Of a stretch of DNA of 64,000 nucleotides, positions 14,876-22,220 are shown in pieces; positions within the stretch are counted from its first letter, which is position 1, and every line of letters starts with the position of its first letter. The DNA comes from an uncultured Eubacteriales bacterium (GTDB taxonomy: Bacteria; Bacillota; Clostridia; Oscillospirales; CAG-272). The notes beneath the pieces were generated by a model, which ran no database searches, had not been told where the DNA came from, and worked only from the letters and a program-made list of their open reading frames with translations. Location: assembly GCA_934476315.1 (NCBI GenBank), contig CAKSNQ010000004.1:11582-75581 (forward strand). The letters are read 5' to 3'. The translations under genes were made by a program, and so were the position numbers.

Positions 14876-16621
14876 TTACAGACCGCGCTTTACGTAGGTC
14901 GTGTGCAGGATTTCGTGAGCCTTATGACTGTTCGGAGCGCCGAAGAACTCGTCGTACAGTTTCTGCACCGCCAGGTTGTCCTGAGAGGTGCGGAGCTCGC
15001 TGTCCCGATCGTCCCGATACAGAACCGCCGCACGCACCGCGCGCAGATCGGTATGCATCCGGACAGACGCCGGCTGAATCGGCTGACCTCCGCCGTTGAC
15101 GCACCCGCCGGGGCACGCCATGACCTCGACGAACTGCACGTTCAGCTCGCCCGCCTTAATCATGTTGAGCAGCTTCTTTGCGTTGCCGGTACCGGAGGCA
15201 ACCGCCACGTTGATCGTCAGATCGCCGACCTGATAGGACGCCGTCTTGATGCCCTCCACGCCGCGGACCTCGTTGTATTCCAGCTTCTCGGCTTTCTTAC
15301 CGGTGACAGCTTCTGCGGCATAACGCAGTGCCGCTTCCATCACGCCGCCGGTGGCTCCGAAGATTGCGCCGGCGCCCGAGCCGATGGCAAACGGATCGTC
15401 GAACTTCGCATCCTCAAGTGCGCGGAAGTTGATGCCCGCCTTCTTAATCATGCGACCGACTTCACGCGTCGTAATCGCCACATCGACGTCGGGCACCCCC
15501 GCCGCAGACTGATCCTCACGACCGACCTCGAACTTCTTCGCGGTGCACGGGATGGCGGAAACCATCACGATGTCCTTGGGGTCCCAGCCCATCTTCTTGG
15601 CATAGTACGTCTTGACGACGGCGCCGAACATCTGCTGAGGCGACTTGCAGGAGGACAGATTCTCCGTCATCTCCGGGAAGTAGTGCTCGCAGTATTTGAT
15701 CCAACCGGGCGAGCAGGAGGTGATCAGCGGCAGCGCGCCGCCGTTCTGAACGCGGTCGAGCAGTTCATTGGCTTCCTCGACGATGGTCAGGTCTGCCGTC
15801 AGGTTCATATCGTACACGCCCTCAAAGCCCAACGCCTTGAGCGCCGCGACCATTTTGCCCTCGACGTCGGTTCCCGGCTCGTAACCGAAGCACTCACCGA
15901 TCTGAGCGCGCACCGAGGGAGCGGTGCAGATGAGGACGTGCTTGCTCTCGTCCGCCAGCGCATCGAACACGCGGTCGGTATCGTCTCTCTCGTACAGCGC
16001 ACCGACAGGGCACGCCACGATGCACTGTCCGCAGTTGATGCAGGGGTTCTCGCCCAGCTTGGTTTCAAACGCGCTGGCGATGTGCGTATCAAAACCGCGG
16101 TCGTTGGCGCCGATGACGCCGATGCCCTGCACCTTGGAGCAGACCGCCACGCAACGGCGGCAAAGAATACACTTGTTGTCGTCGCGGATAATGGGCGCGC
16201 TCGCGTCGTCGATCTCGTAGTGATTGACAGTCCCCTTGAAGCGGGACTCCTCCACGCCGTAGTCGCGGCAGAGCTGCTGCAGCTCGCAGTTGGTCGAACG
16301 GACGCAGGACAAGCACTTCTTATCGTGGTTGGAGAGCAACAGCTCCAGGTTCATTTTGCGGGAATTGGTGATTTTGGGCGTATTGGTCTTGATGACCATA
16401 CCCTCGCTGACCGGATACACGCAGGCAGTCACCATGCGGAACGGTCTGCCTCCCTCGGAGACCTCGACCAGGCACAGGCGGCACGCGCCGATCTCGTTGA
16501 TGTCTTTGAGATAGCACAAGGTGGGAATGTCGATGTTCGCCGCCTTGGCAGCTTCAAGAACCGTGGAGTCCTTGGCAACGGCAAGATCTCTGCCGTTAAT
16601 CTTAATATTTACAGTTTCCAT
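14876..16621 (-). CDS. hydA: [FeFe] hydrogenase catalytic subunit of a bifurcating complex (HydA/HndD)
   Basis: 581 aa. Catalytic subunit of a trimeric or tetrameric NAD(P)H- and ferredoxin-linked hydrogenase (group A3). Domains: [2Fe-2S] plant-type ferredoxin with CYLKDINEIGACRLC at residues about 1-80, a His-Cys cluster HDKKCLSCVRSTNC, two [4Fe-4S] motifs (CILCRRCVAVC, CINCGQCIVACP), and the H-cluster domain with L1 TSCSPGW, L2 IPCTAKKFEVGRE and L3 EVMACPGGCVNGGGQP. The small C-terminal HydB-like tail is present. I start at 16621 (METVNIKINGRD), 11 bp after GGAG; a TTG three codons upstream is too close to the site. It is the last gene of its operon, 19 bp after hydB. Confidence 0.95.
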   Translation of the reverse strand: METVNIKINGRDLAVAKDSTVLEAAKAANIDIPTLCYLKDINEIGACRLCLVEVSEGGRPFRMVTACVYPVSEGMVIKTNTPKITNSRKMNLELLLSNHDKKCLSCVRSTNCELQQLCRDYGVEESRFKGTVNHYEIDDASAPIIRDDNKCILCRRCVAVCSKVQGIGVIGANDRGFDTHIASAFETKLGENPCINCGQCIVACPVGALYERDDTDRVFDALADESKHVLICTAPSVRAQIGECFGYEPGTDVEGKMVAALKALGFEGVYDMNLTADLTIVEEANELLDRVQNGGALPLITSCSPGWIKYCEHYFPEMTENLSSCKSPQQMFGAVVKTYYAKKMGWDPKDIVMVSAIPCTAKKFEVGREDQSAAGVPDVDVAITTREVGRMIKKAGINFRALEDAKFDDPFAIGSGAGAIFGATGGVMEAALRYAAEAVTGKKAEKLEYNEVRGVEGIKTASYQVGDLTINVAVASGTGNAKKLLNMIKAGELNVQFVEVMACPGGCVNGGGQPIQPASVRMHTDLRAVRAAVLYRDDRDSELRTSQDNLAVQKLYDEFFGAPNSHKAHEILHTTYVKRGL

Positions 16622-16640
16622 CTTCCACAATTCTCCTTTC

Positions 16641-18452
16641 TCAGTGTTTGGAAATCGCGTTGAACTTGCAGTTGGAAATGCAAGCGCCGCACTTTACGCA
16701 CTTCGCCGTGTCGATCTCCATGGAAGCCAGCTTATGACCGGGAGCGATATAAGTGGTTCTGGTAATGGCGTCCGCGGGGCAATTCTTGGCGCATCTGCCG
16801 CATCCGATGCAGGCTTCCGGATCAATCCGGTACTGGATCAGGCGCTTGCAGACGCCGGCGGGACACTTCTTGTCCACGATATGTGCGATATACTCATCCT
16901 TGAAGTAGCGGAGCGTGGAGAGGACGGGGTTGGGCGCCGTCTGACCCAGACCGCAGAGCGACGCGCTCTTGATGTACTGGCACAGCTCCTCCATCCGGTC
17001 GATGTCCTCCAGCTCGCCGTTGCCGGAGATGATCTTGTCCAGGATCTCAAGCAGGCGGCGCGTACCGACGCGGCAGGGCGTACACTTTCCGCACGACTCA
17101 TCCACGGTAAATTCGAGGAAAAACTTGGCGATATCCACCATGCAGTTGTCCTCGTCCATGACGATCAGTCCGCCCGAACCCATCATGGAGCCGATAGCGA
17201 TCAGGTTGTCGTAGTCGATGGGGGTATCAATCAGGGACGCGGGAATGCATCCGCCCGAAGGTCCGCCGGTCTGCGCGGCTTTGAACTTCTTGCCGTGCGG
17301 GATGCCGCCGCCGATCTCCTCGACGACCTCGCGGAGCGTGGTACCCATCGGGATTTCGACCAGACCCGTATTGGTGATCTTGCCGCCCAGAGCAAAGACC
17401 TTGGTGCCCTTGGATTTTTCGGTTCCCATGGAGGCGAACCAATCCGCGCCTTTGAGAATGATCTGTGCGATGTTCGCGTAGGTCTCGACGTTGTTGATGA
17501 TGGTGGGCTTGCCGAACAGACCCTTGACCGCCGGGAACGGAGGACGGGGACGCGGCTCGCCGCGGTTGCCCTCGATGGAGGTCAGGAGTGCCGTTTCCTC
17601 ACCGCAGACGAACGCGCCGGCGCCGAAGCGGAGAGTGATGCGGAAGTTGAAGCCGGTTCCGAAAATGTCGTCGCCCAGCATGCCGTACTCGTTTGCCTGG
17701 CGGATGGCGACCTCCAGGCGGTGGATCGCAATCGGGTACTCGGCGCGGACATAGATATAGCCCTCGTCGGCGCCGATTGCGTAGCCGGCGATCGCCATCG
17801 CTTCCAGAACGGCATGCGGGTCGCCCTCAAGCACAGAACGGTCCATGAATGCGCCGGGGTCGCCCTCGTCGGCATTGCAGACCACGTATTTCTTGCCGGC
17901 AGGCTGGTTTGCGGCGAACTGCCACTTGGTACCCGTCGGGAATCCGCCGCCGCCGCGTCCGCGCAGACCGGAAGCCTTGATGGTATCAATGACCTCCTGC
18001 GGCTGCATGGTGCGAAGGACCTTGGCGAGCGCCTGATAGCCGTCGGTACCGATGTATTCGTCAATATTTTCCGGGTCGATCACGCCGCAGTTGCGCAGTG
18101 CGACTCTCTTCTGCTTTTTGTAGAACGTAGTTTCCGACAGTGCGATGTGCGTCGCGTTGACGTCGTCGGAATCCTTATGTACGAGGCGCTTGACGATTCT
18201 GCCCTTGAGCAGGTGCTCATTCACAATTTCGTGAACGTCGTCCACGCTCACACGGGAATAAAACGTGCCGTCGGGGTAGACGATCACGATCGGACCGTTG
18301 GCGCACAAGCCGAAGCAACCGGTCTGTACCACCTGAATCTCGTCGGAAAGCCCCGCCGCCGCGATCTCGGCGACCATCGCCTCGCGGATTTTCACGCTGC
18401 CCGAAGAGGTACAGCCGGTACCGCCGCAAATCAGTACATGGGAACGTACCAT
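16641..18452 (-). CDS. hydB: NuoF-like flavin subunit of the bifurcating hydrogenase (HydB/HndC)
   Basis: 603 aa. Binds NAD(H) and FMN and is the likely site of electron bifurcation. An N-terminal thioredoxin-like [2Fe-2S] domain (CGGTGCTSSGS, GCFGLC; residues 1-100) is followed by the NuoF core with the glycine-rich FMN/NADH loop GLRGRGGGGFPTGTKW and VCNADEGDPGAFMDR, a SLBB region, the [4Fe-4S] site ESCGKCTPCRVG, and two C-terminal [4Fe-4S] ferredoxin motifs (CIGCGRCAKNCP, CVKCGACISNC). This full domain set is characteristic of HydB/HndC rather than of complex I NuoF. It is 15 bp after the HndB-like gene and 19 bp before hydA. Confidence 0.95.
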   Translation of the reverse strand: MVRSHVLICGGTGCTSSGSVKIREAMVAEIAAAGLSDEIQVVQTGCFGLCANGPIVIVYPDGTFYSRVSVDDVHEIVNEHLLKGRIVKRLVHKDSDDVNATHIALSETTFYKKQKRVALRNCGVIDPENIDEYIGTDGYQALAKVLRTMQPQEVIDTIKASGLRGRGGGGFPTGTKWQFAANQPAGKKYVVCNADEGDPGAFMDRSVLEGDPHAVLEAMAIAGYAIGADEGYIYVRAEYPIAIHRLEVAIRQANEYGMLGDDIFGTGFNFRITLRFGAGAFVCGEETALLTSIEGNRGEPRPRPPFPAVKGLFGKPTIINNVETYANIAQIILKGADWFASMGTEKSKGTKVFALGGKITNTGLVEIPMGTTLREVVEEIGGGIPHGKKFKAAQTGGPSGGCIPASLIDTPIDYDNLIAIGSMMGSGGLIVMDEDNCMVDIAKFFLEFTVDESCGKCTPCRVGTRRLLEILDKIISGNGELEDIDRMEELCQYIKSASLCGLGQTAPNPVLSTLRYFKDEYIAHIVDKKCPAGVCKRLIQYRIDPEACIGCGRCAKNCPADAITRTTYIAPGHKLASMEIDTAKCVKCGACISNCKFNAISKH

Positions 18453-18467
18453 TTCACATATCCTCCT

Positions 18468-18836
18468 TTAATTCGCGGCGTCGCCGAGGAGATACTCGGC
18501 GATGGGTTTGCCGCCCTGAATGTGCTTTTCCATAATTTCTTCCGCCATCTGCGGTGTCACCTTGCCGTACGTCACCTTATCAGCGCCGGAGATCACCTCA
18601 ACGATCGGCTCCTCGGTACAATGACCGATGCACCCCATGGCGGTGACGGAGACCTTGCCCGTCAGCCCGGCTTTTTCCACCAACTCGGCAAACTTATTGA
18701 GGACGGGACGTGCGCCCGCCGCGATGCCGCAGGTTGCCATGCCGACAACAATCCGCGTCTCGTTGGTCTCCTCGCGGAGTGCAATGGTGGACTTCATGCG
18801 ATCCCGGATCGCGTTCAGTTCTTCCAAAGTTTTCAT
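18468..18836 (-). CDS. hndB: HndB-like thioredoxin-fold [2Fe-2S] protein
   Basis: 122 aa from the ATG at 18836 (MKTLEELNAIRD). An ATG four codons upstream (18848) is in frame but belongs to the leader motif that is also present, out of frame or mutated, before the other three genes, so I prefer 18836. The N-terminal helix (LEELNAIRDRMKSTIALREE) is typical of HndB; the Cys ligands are ATCGIAAGARP and GCIGHC. HndB is the fourth subunit of NADP-reducing hydrogenases and may stabilise or shuttle electrons in the complex. It precedes hydB by 15 bp. Confidence 0.88.
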   Translation of the reverse strand: MKTLEELNAIRDRMKSTIALREETNETRIVVGMATCGIAAGARPVLNKFAELVEKAGLTGKVSVTAMGCIGHCTEEPIVEVISGADKVTYGKVTPQMAEEIMEKHIQGGKPIAEYLLGDAAN

Positions 18837-18888
18837 TTCTGTAACCATAGCTTTCGTCTGTGCGAAAGCTCCCTTTCTTTCGGAATTG
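18834..18888 (-). promoter_or_regulatory. Conserved hydrogenase-island leader, copy 4 (before the HndB-like gene)
   Basis: On the minus strand: CAATTCCGAAAGAAAGGGAG, hairpin GCTTTCG-CACAGA-CGAAAGC, then TATGGTTACAGAA and the ATG at 18836. The CTTTC arm can also pair with the GAAAG just upstream of the GGGAG, giving two mutually exclusive stems around the ribosome site. Confidence 0.7.
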
Positions 18889-18973
18889 AGGCTTTATACG
18901 GGCGACCCACCGCCGTGGGCGCCGCGATGCGGACGGAAACCGACCATCGCTGTTCCGTCGTGCCGCCTCTGTC

Positions 18974-19543
18974 TTAATTCAGCTCGTTCATAGAATCCGT
19001 AAATACCCGATATTGTTCGCAAAGACTCTCGCGTGCCCACGCAACGACCGCAGGCTCCGAGAGCGGAACATCGCCCAGATACCGACGCATCTGCGCGGTA
19101 TCCAGTGTCACCGTACCGCCCGGCGCCGTATGGAGAAAGTGCAAATCGGCGCCGCCCGGCATGCAGAGAATCGCGCACAGGGTGTCCGTGATATTTCCGA
19201 GCGGCGGGCAGTCCACGCTGTTTTTCAGAAAGCGCGCCCAGACCCGGGTTCCGTGAGAAGCGTTCACCGCGGCAGAAAACGAAGTCACCCCGGCGTCTCC
19301 GCCGGTGAGCTCCGCCTCCATCCGGAGAAACGGCAATCCCAGTCCGATCGGACGGGTCGTCCGCGTCGTGTGGAACGGGTCCCACGCCCGGGCAAGCTCC
19401 TCCGGCGTCATTCCGTCGCCGTCGTCCTCCACGGTCAGCGTCAGCTCCTCCCGCGTCTCCGCGAGGGTGACAGCAATCTGTGTCGCCTGCGCCGCGATGG
19501 AATTGCTTACGATGTCCAGAATATTCAGCGAAATTTCATCCAT
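18974..19543 (-). CDS. Histidine-kinase-like ATP-binding protein (HATPase_c), hydrogenase-associated
   Basis: 189 aa. A stand-alone GHKL ATPase domain: N box LDIVSNSIAAQ, G1 box VEDDGDGM, and GLGLPFLRMEA. No dimerisation/phosphoacceptor His domain is present, so it resembles anti-sigma kinases more than sensor kinases. The C-terminal half (from about residue 110) is a separate conserved extension without known motifs. Genes like this occur between hydC and hydB in many clostridial bifurcating hydrogenase operons; their job is unknown, possibly a regulatory kinase or maturation aid. It overlaps the DRTGG gene by 8 bp and ends 137 bp before the HndB-like gene. Confidence 0.82.
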   Translation of the reverse strand: MDEISLNILDIVSNSIAAQATQIAVTLAETREELTLTVEDDGDGMTPEELARAWDPFHTTRTTRPIGLGLPFLRMEAELTGGDAGVTSFSAAVNASHGTRVWARFLKNSVDCPPLGNITDTLCAILCMPGGADLHFLHTAPGGTVTLDTAQMRRYLGDVPLSEPAVVAWARESLCEQYRVFTDSMNELN

Positions 19544-19925
19544 GGGGAAGCGCCTCCGCGTGCGGTTCGCCCTCCACCGGTTCGTCAGGCTTGCTCAGCC
19601 CGTCAAGTTTGCCGAGCAGTGCGCAGAGTGCACACATCGGACGGTTGGTGCGCAACAGGTTGATTTCCCTCTCGCGTGCCGTCCGGCACACATCAGGCTC
19701 CACTTCCCTGCCGTCGCAGACAATGATCGCCGACACGCCAACCAACGCCGCGACCGCGAGAGCATTGTTATGTACCATCACCGTCGCCCACGCGTTATCC
19801 GCATGTGCGTGGGTCATGACCCAGCTGAGCAGGTCGCCCGCAAACGCGCCGTGCACCTCCCGTTCGGGATGCGGCACGCAAAGCGTCTCCAGCGCAAGCT
19901 CCCGCGCCAGCCGCCCTACCGTCAT
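19536..19925 (-). CDS. DRTGG-domain protein of the hydrogenase operon
   Basis: 129 aa from the ATG at 19925 (MTVGRLARELALETLC), which follows CGGGGATGCG; a TTG at 19967 overlapping hydC is the alternative. The pattern VHGAFAGDLLSWVMTHAHADNAWATVMVH and VAALVGVSAIIVCDGREV matches DRTGG proteins, a small fold often paired with CBS domains or kinases. The C-terminus has a Cys pair (CALCALLG). This family is regularly encoded between hydC and the ATPase in bifurcating hydrogenase operons. Function unknown; regulation by a nucleotide ligand is a reasonable guess. Confidence 0.75.
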   Translation of the reverse strand: MTVGRLARELALETLCVPHPEREVHGAFAGDLLSWVMTHAHADNAWATVMVHNNALAVAALVGVSAIIVCDGREVEPDVCRTAREREINLLRTNRPMCALCALLGKLDGLSKPDEPVEGEPHAEALPHG

Positions 19926-19950
19926 CGCATCCCCGGGCGTCGGGGTGGTC

Positions 19951-20445
19951 TTACTGATATTTATCAAGGATTTCGATGGCTTCCGCCTTGGTCAGACGAC
20001 CGTAAACCTCGCCGTTCACCGTCATGACCGGAGCCAGACCGCACGCGCCGATGCAACGGGTCGCTTCCAGCGAATACTTGCCGTCGGGCGACGTGCTTCC
20101 GACCGGCAGGTCCAGCTTCTCGGAAATCGCCTCAATGATTTCACCGGAGCCTTTCACATAGCAAGCGGTGCCGAGGCAGACTGCGATTGTGACCTGTCCA
20201 TTGGGGTTCAGCTTGAACTGTGCGTAAAAGGACGCGATTCCGTAAATCTCCGCAAGGGACTTCCCCGTGCGGACCGAAATGATCTTCTGCACCTCCATGG
20301 GCAAGTAACCGTAAATTTCCTGCGCTTCCTGCAGGATCGGCATCATGGCACCCTTCACGCCGGCGTACTTATCGATAACTTCGATCAGCTTTGCCTCCTG
20401 CTCGGGTGTCCCGCGGAAATCGACCGTGGTCAATTTCTTTTTCAT
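19951..20445 (-). CDS. hydC: NuoE-like [2Fe-2S] subunit of the bifurcating hydrogenase (HydC/HndA)
   Basis: 164 aa. Electron-transfer subunit with an N-terminal helical bundle (EVIDKYAGVKGAMMPILQEAQEIYGYLP) and a thioredoxin fold carrying the [2Fe-2S] ligands CLGTAC and CIGACG. The start at 20445 (MKKKLTTVDFRG) follows CAGGAGG at 12 bp. First gene of the hydC-DRTGG-ATPase-hndB-hydB-hydA operon. A TATAAT promoter and a leader hairpin precede it. Confidence 0.93.
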   Translation of the reverse strand: MKKKLTTVDFRGTPEQEAKLIEVIDKYAGVKGAMMPILQEAQEIYGYLPMEVQKIISVRTGKSLAEIYGIASFYAQFKLNPNGQVTIAVCLGTACYVKGSGEIIEAISEKLDLPVGSTSPDGKYSLEATRCIGACGLAPVMTVNGEVYGRLTKAEAIEILDKYQ

Positions 20446-20484
20446 AGCTTGCGAATACCTCCTGAATGATATTATTTTAACTAT

Positions 20485-20541
20485 TTCAAGGTAAAAAACG
20501 AGCCATGCCCGAAAGTTCATAACCGATATGTCAAATCGGGC
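20485..20541 (-). promoter_or_regulatory. Leader hairpin upstream of hydC
   Basis: On the minus strand ATGCCCGA (20541-20534 region) can pair with TCGGGCAT about 25 nt later, forming an 8-bp stem with an AT-rich loop that contains TTGACATATCGG. It lies between the promoter and the ribosome site. It may be a regulatory or stabilising structure; the sequence alone does not tell. Confidence 0.4.
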
Positions 20542-20556
20542 ATACGCATCCTTTGT

Positions 20557-20585
20557 ATTATAGCACACAAAAAGGGAAAAGTCCA
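20557..20585 (-). promoter_or_regulatory. Promoter of the hydC operon
   Basis: TGGACT (20585-20580), 17 bp, TATAAT (20562-20557) on the minus strand. The -10 box is perfect and the -35 is weak, suggesting activator dependence or moderate strength. Confidence 0.65.
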
Positions 20586-20641
20586 TAGGCAAACCACAAA
20601 AAATAGCGCGTTTTTTTAGGAATTTTGTAAAATTTTCCACA

Positions 20642-20677
20642 GAAAGAAAACAGAGGACCTGTAAAATCCCCTGTTTT
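20642..20677 (-). terminator. Terminator of the XRE/TPR gene
   Basis: AAAACAGGGGA pairs with TCCTCTGTTTT on the minus strand (one G-T pair), followed by CTTTCTT. It separates divIVA/XRE transcription from the hydrogenase operon. Confidence 0.7.
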
Positions 20678-20703
20678 TCATGAATTTGGCGAACGCGCGG
20701 TGG

Positions 20704-21615
20704 TTACTTTTGGAGCATGCGCTCCAGGAGCGTCACCTTATCCTGCGCGTATTCGTACGCCCCGCGGAAGTCTCCCAATTCCCGGCAACAGACCTCCAGA
20801 TCGGCAAAGGTCACGTAGACCAGCACCTCGCCCATCGCCTGTCTGGAATTCAGCAACTTCGTCAGCACTTCCTGCGCCGCAATATAGTCCCCCGCCAACA
20901 GGCGTTCCTGCGCCCGCAGGTGCTGCATCCATTCATTGTCCAGCCATTCCTGCCGCTCCAGCATCATCTGCACGCGCCGTATATCCCCGGCGTCCAGTGC
21001 CTCGCGTGCCAGCACATAGCACCCGAACGGCTCACAACTTCCGACCATTCCGTCCTGCGTTTGCGCGTCGGTCAGCACTTCGGAGTACAGCAACGCCGAA
21101 ATCCGGTGTAAAAAGCGGAAATACAGGATTGCCGTCATGCGGATGCCCTCGGTATTGTACGGCGTTTTCCCGGCATATTCCAGAGCTTCATCCAGCAATT
21201 TGCAGGTCTCGTGCAGGTGTCCCAGCTCGAATTCCTCCGCAGCAATTTTCAGACAGCACTGCGCCATGATGAGCGTGATCTCGTCGTCCGGCTCTTCCCC
21301 GCCGTCCCCGCGGCACAGATCCAGGCAGATGCGCGCGTCACCCGACGCCAGCACGCGGCGGATGCCATCAATCCGGCTGATTTTGCGCCACACGCGGTCG
21401 TCGTCGCCCTCCGCGAGGAGGAAGCCCGCCGGAACGCCCAGCCGCTCCGCCAGATACCACACGGTGGGGAGAGACGGCAAAGCCACGCCGTTTTCGATGC
21501 GGCTGAGCATGTTGCGTGTGATCTGATCCCCGGCAAGCTCGCTTTGCGTCATGTTCCGACTGCGGCGGATGCGGCGGATTTTCTCCCCGATGTCATTGCG
21601 CGCCAAGCGTGTCAT
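20704..21615 (-). CDS. XRE-family regulator with TPR-like C-terminal domain
   Basis: 303 aa from the ATG at 21615 (MTRLARNDIGEK), which follows CGGGAGTGAGTCGC. The N-terminal HTH (IRRSRNMTQSELAGDQITRNMLSRIENG) is followed by about 230 residues of helical repeats with TPR character (EFELGHLHETCKLLDEALEYA, LEVCCRELGDFRGAYEYAQDK). The layout is that of Rgg/PlcR-like regulators, which often bind a peptide, though no peptide gene is seen next to it. It overlaps the DivIVA-like gene by about 23 bp. Confidence 0.85.
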   Translation of the reverse strand: MTRLARNDIGEKIRRIRRSRNMTQSELAGDQITRNMLSRIENGVALPSLPTVWYLAERLGVPAGFLLAEGDDDRVWRKISRIDGIRRVLASGDARICLDLCRGDGGEEPDDEITLIMAQCCLKIAAEEFELGHLHETCKLLDEALEYAGKTPYNTEGIRMTAILYFRFLHRISALLYSEVLTDAQTQDGMVGSCEPFGCYVLAREALDAGDIRRVQMMLERQEWLDNEWMQHLRAQERLLAGDYIAAQEVLTKLLNSRQAMGEVLVYVTFADLEVCCRELGDFRGAYEYAQDKVTLLERMLQK

Positions 21616-22045
21616 GCGACTCACTCCCGTCTGCATCTCTGCGTTTGTCTCTTCTCATTTTTCTCTTTTCTTTCCGTCCGCGAAAGTAGCGTCCGAACGC
21701 GCCCCACGGCGTTGCGGCGCGGCGGGACGGCTCGGGGAGCGTTGCGGCAGTGCGCGACAGGCGCACCTCCCGTTCCTTTTTGCGGGAGGACAGCGAAAAA
21801 CGCGCCCAGCCCCTCGGTCTGTCCTCGGGCGTTTGCCGGGTCAACTGCTCCAACCGCGTCTCCAGCGCGTCAATGCGTGCCTCGGCTTGCGCGATCTGTT
21901 CCTCCAGCTCGGCAATCCGCGCTTGATAATCCTCCTCGGCGTGAACGAAATCACTGCACAGCGTCTCGATATACGCATCGACCTGCCGCGCCTTGTAGCC
22001 GCGCATGCTCTTTTTGAATGTTGCCTTCTTTGGGCTTACATACAT
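21593..22045 (-). CDS. DivIVA-domain protein
   Basis: 150 aa from the ATG at 22045 (MYVSPKKATFKKSMRGYKAR), preceded by AAAGGAAGTG. The N-terminus has the DivIVA motif in which a basic F-x-x-x-x-x-GY segment precedes a coiled coil (VDAYIETLCSDFVHAEEDYQARIAELEEQIAQA; not membrane-spanning). The C-terminal third is highly basic and probably disordered. DivIVA proteins bind curved membrane at division sites and poles; this short form is more like GpsB/SepIVA relatives. Coupled to the XRE gene by overlap. Confidence 0.8.
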   Translation of the reverse strand: MYVSPKKATFKKSMRGYKARQVDAYIETLCSDFVHAEEDYQARIAELEEQIAQAEARIDALETRLEQLTRQTPEDRPRGWARFSLSSRKKEREVRLSRTAATLPEPSRRAATPWGAFGRYFRGRKEKRKMRRDKRRDADGSESHDTLGAQ

Positions 22046-22178
22046 ACCGAGAACACTTCCTTTCTTTCTCTTTGACGGCGCGGCGCCCGCGCCCTGCAAT
22101 CAACTTCATTGTATCATATCCCCCTCGCCCATATATGAACGTTTTGTGAACTTTCCACCGGAAGCATGGCAAAGCCAT

Positions 22179-22208
22179 AAAAAAAGCCGCCGGATATTTC
22201 CGACAGCT
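22179..22208 (-). terminator. Terminator of the AEC transporter gene
   Basis: AGCTGTCGGA-AATA-TCCGGCGGCT stem followed by TTTTTTT on the minus strand, 12 bp past the stop codon. Confidence 0.85.
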
Positions 22209-22220
22209 TGATTTTCCGTC

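Noticed and set aside
16521..18977. 818-aa plus-strand frame opposite hydB and hydA
   Set aside because: Shadow of the hydrogenase genes; no ribosome site and no domain.
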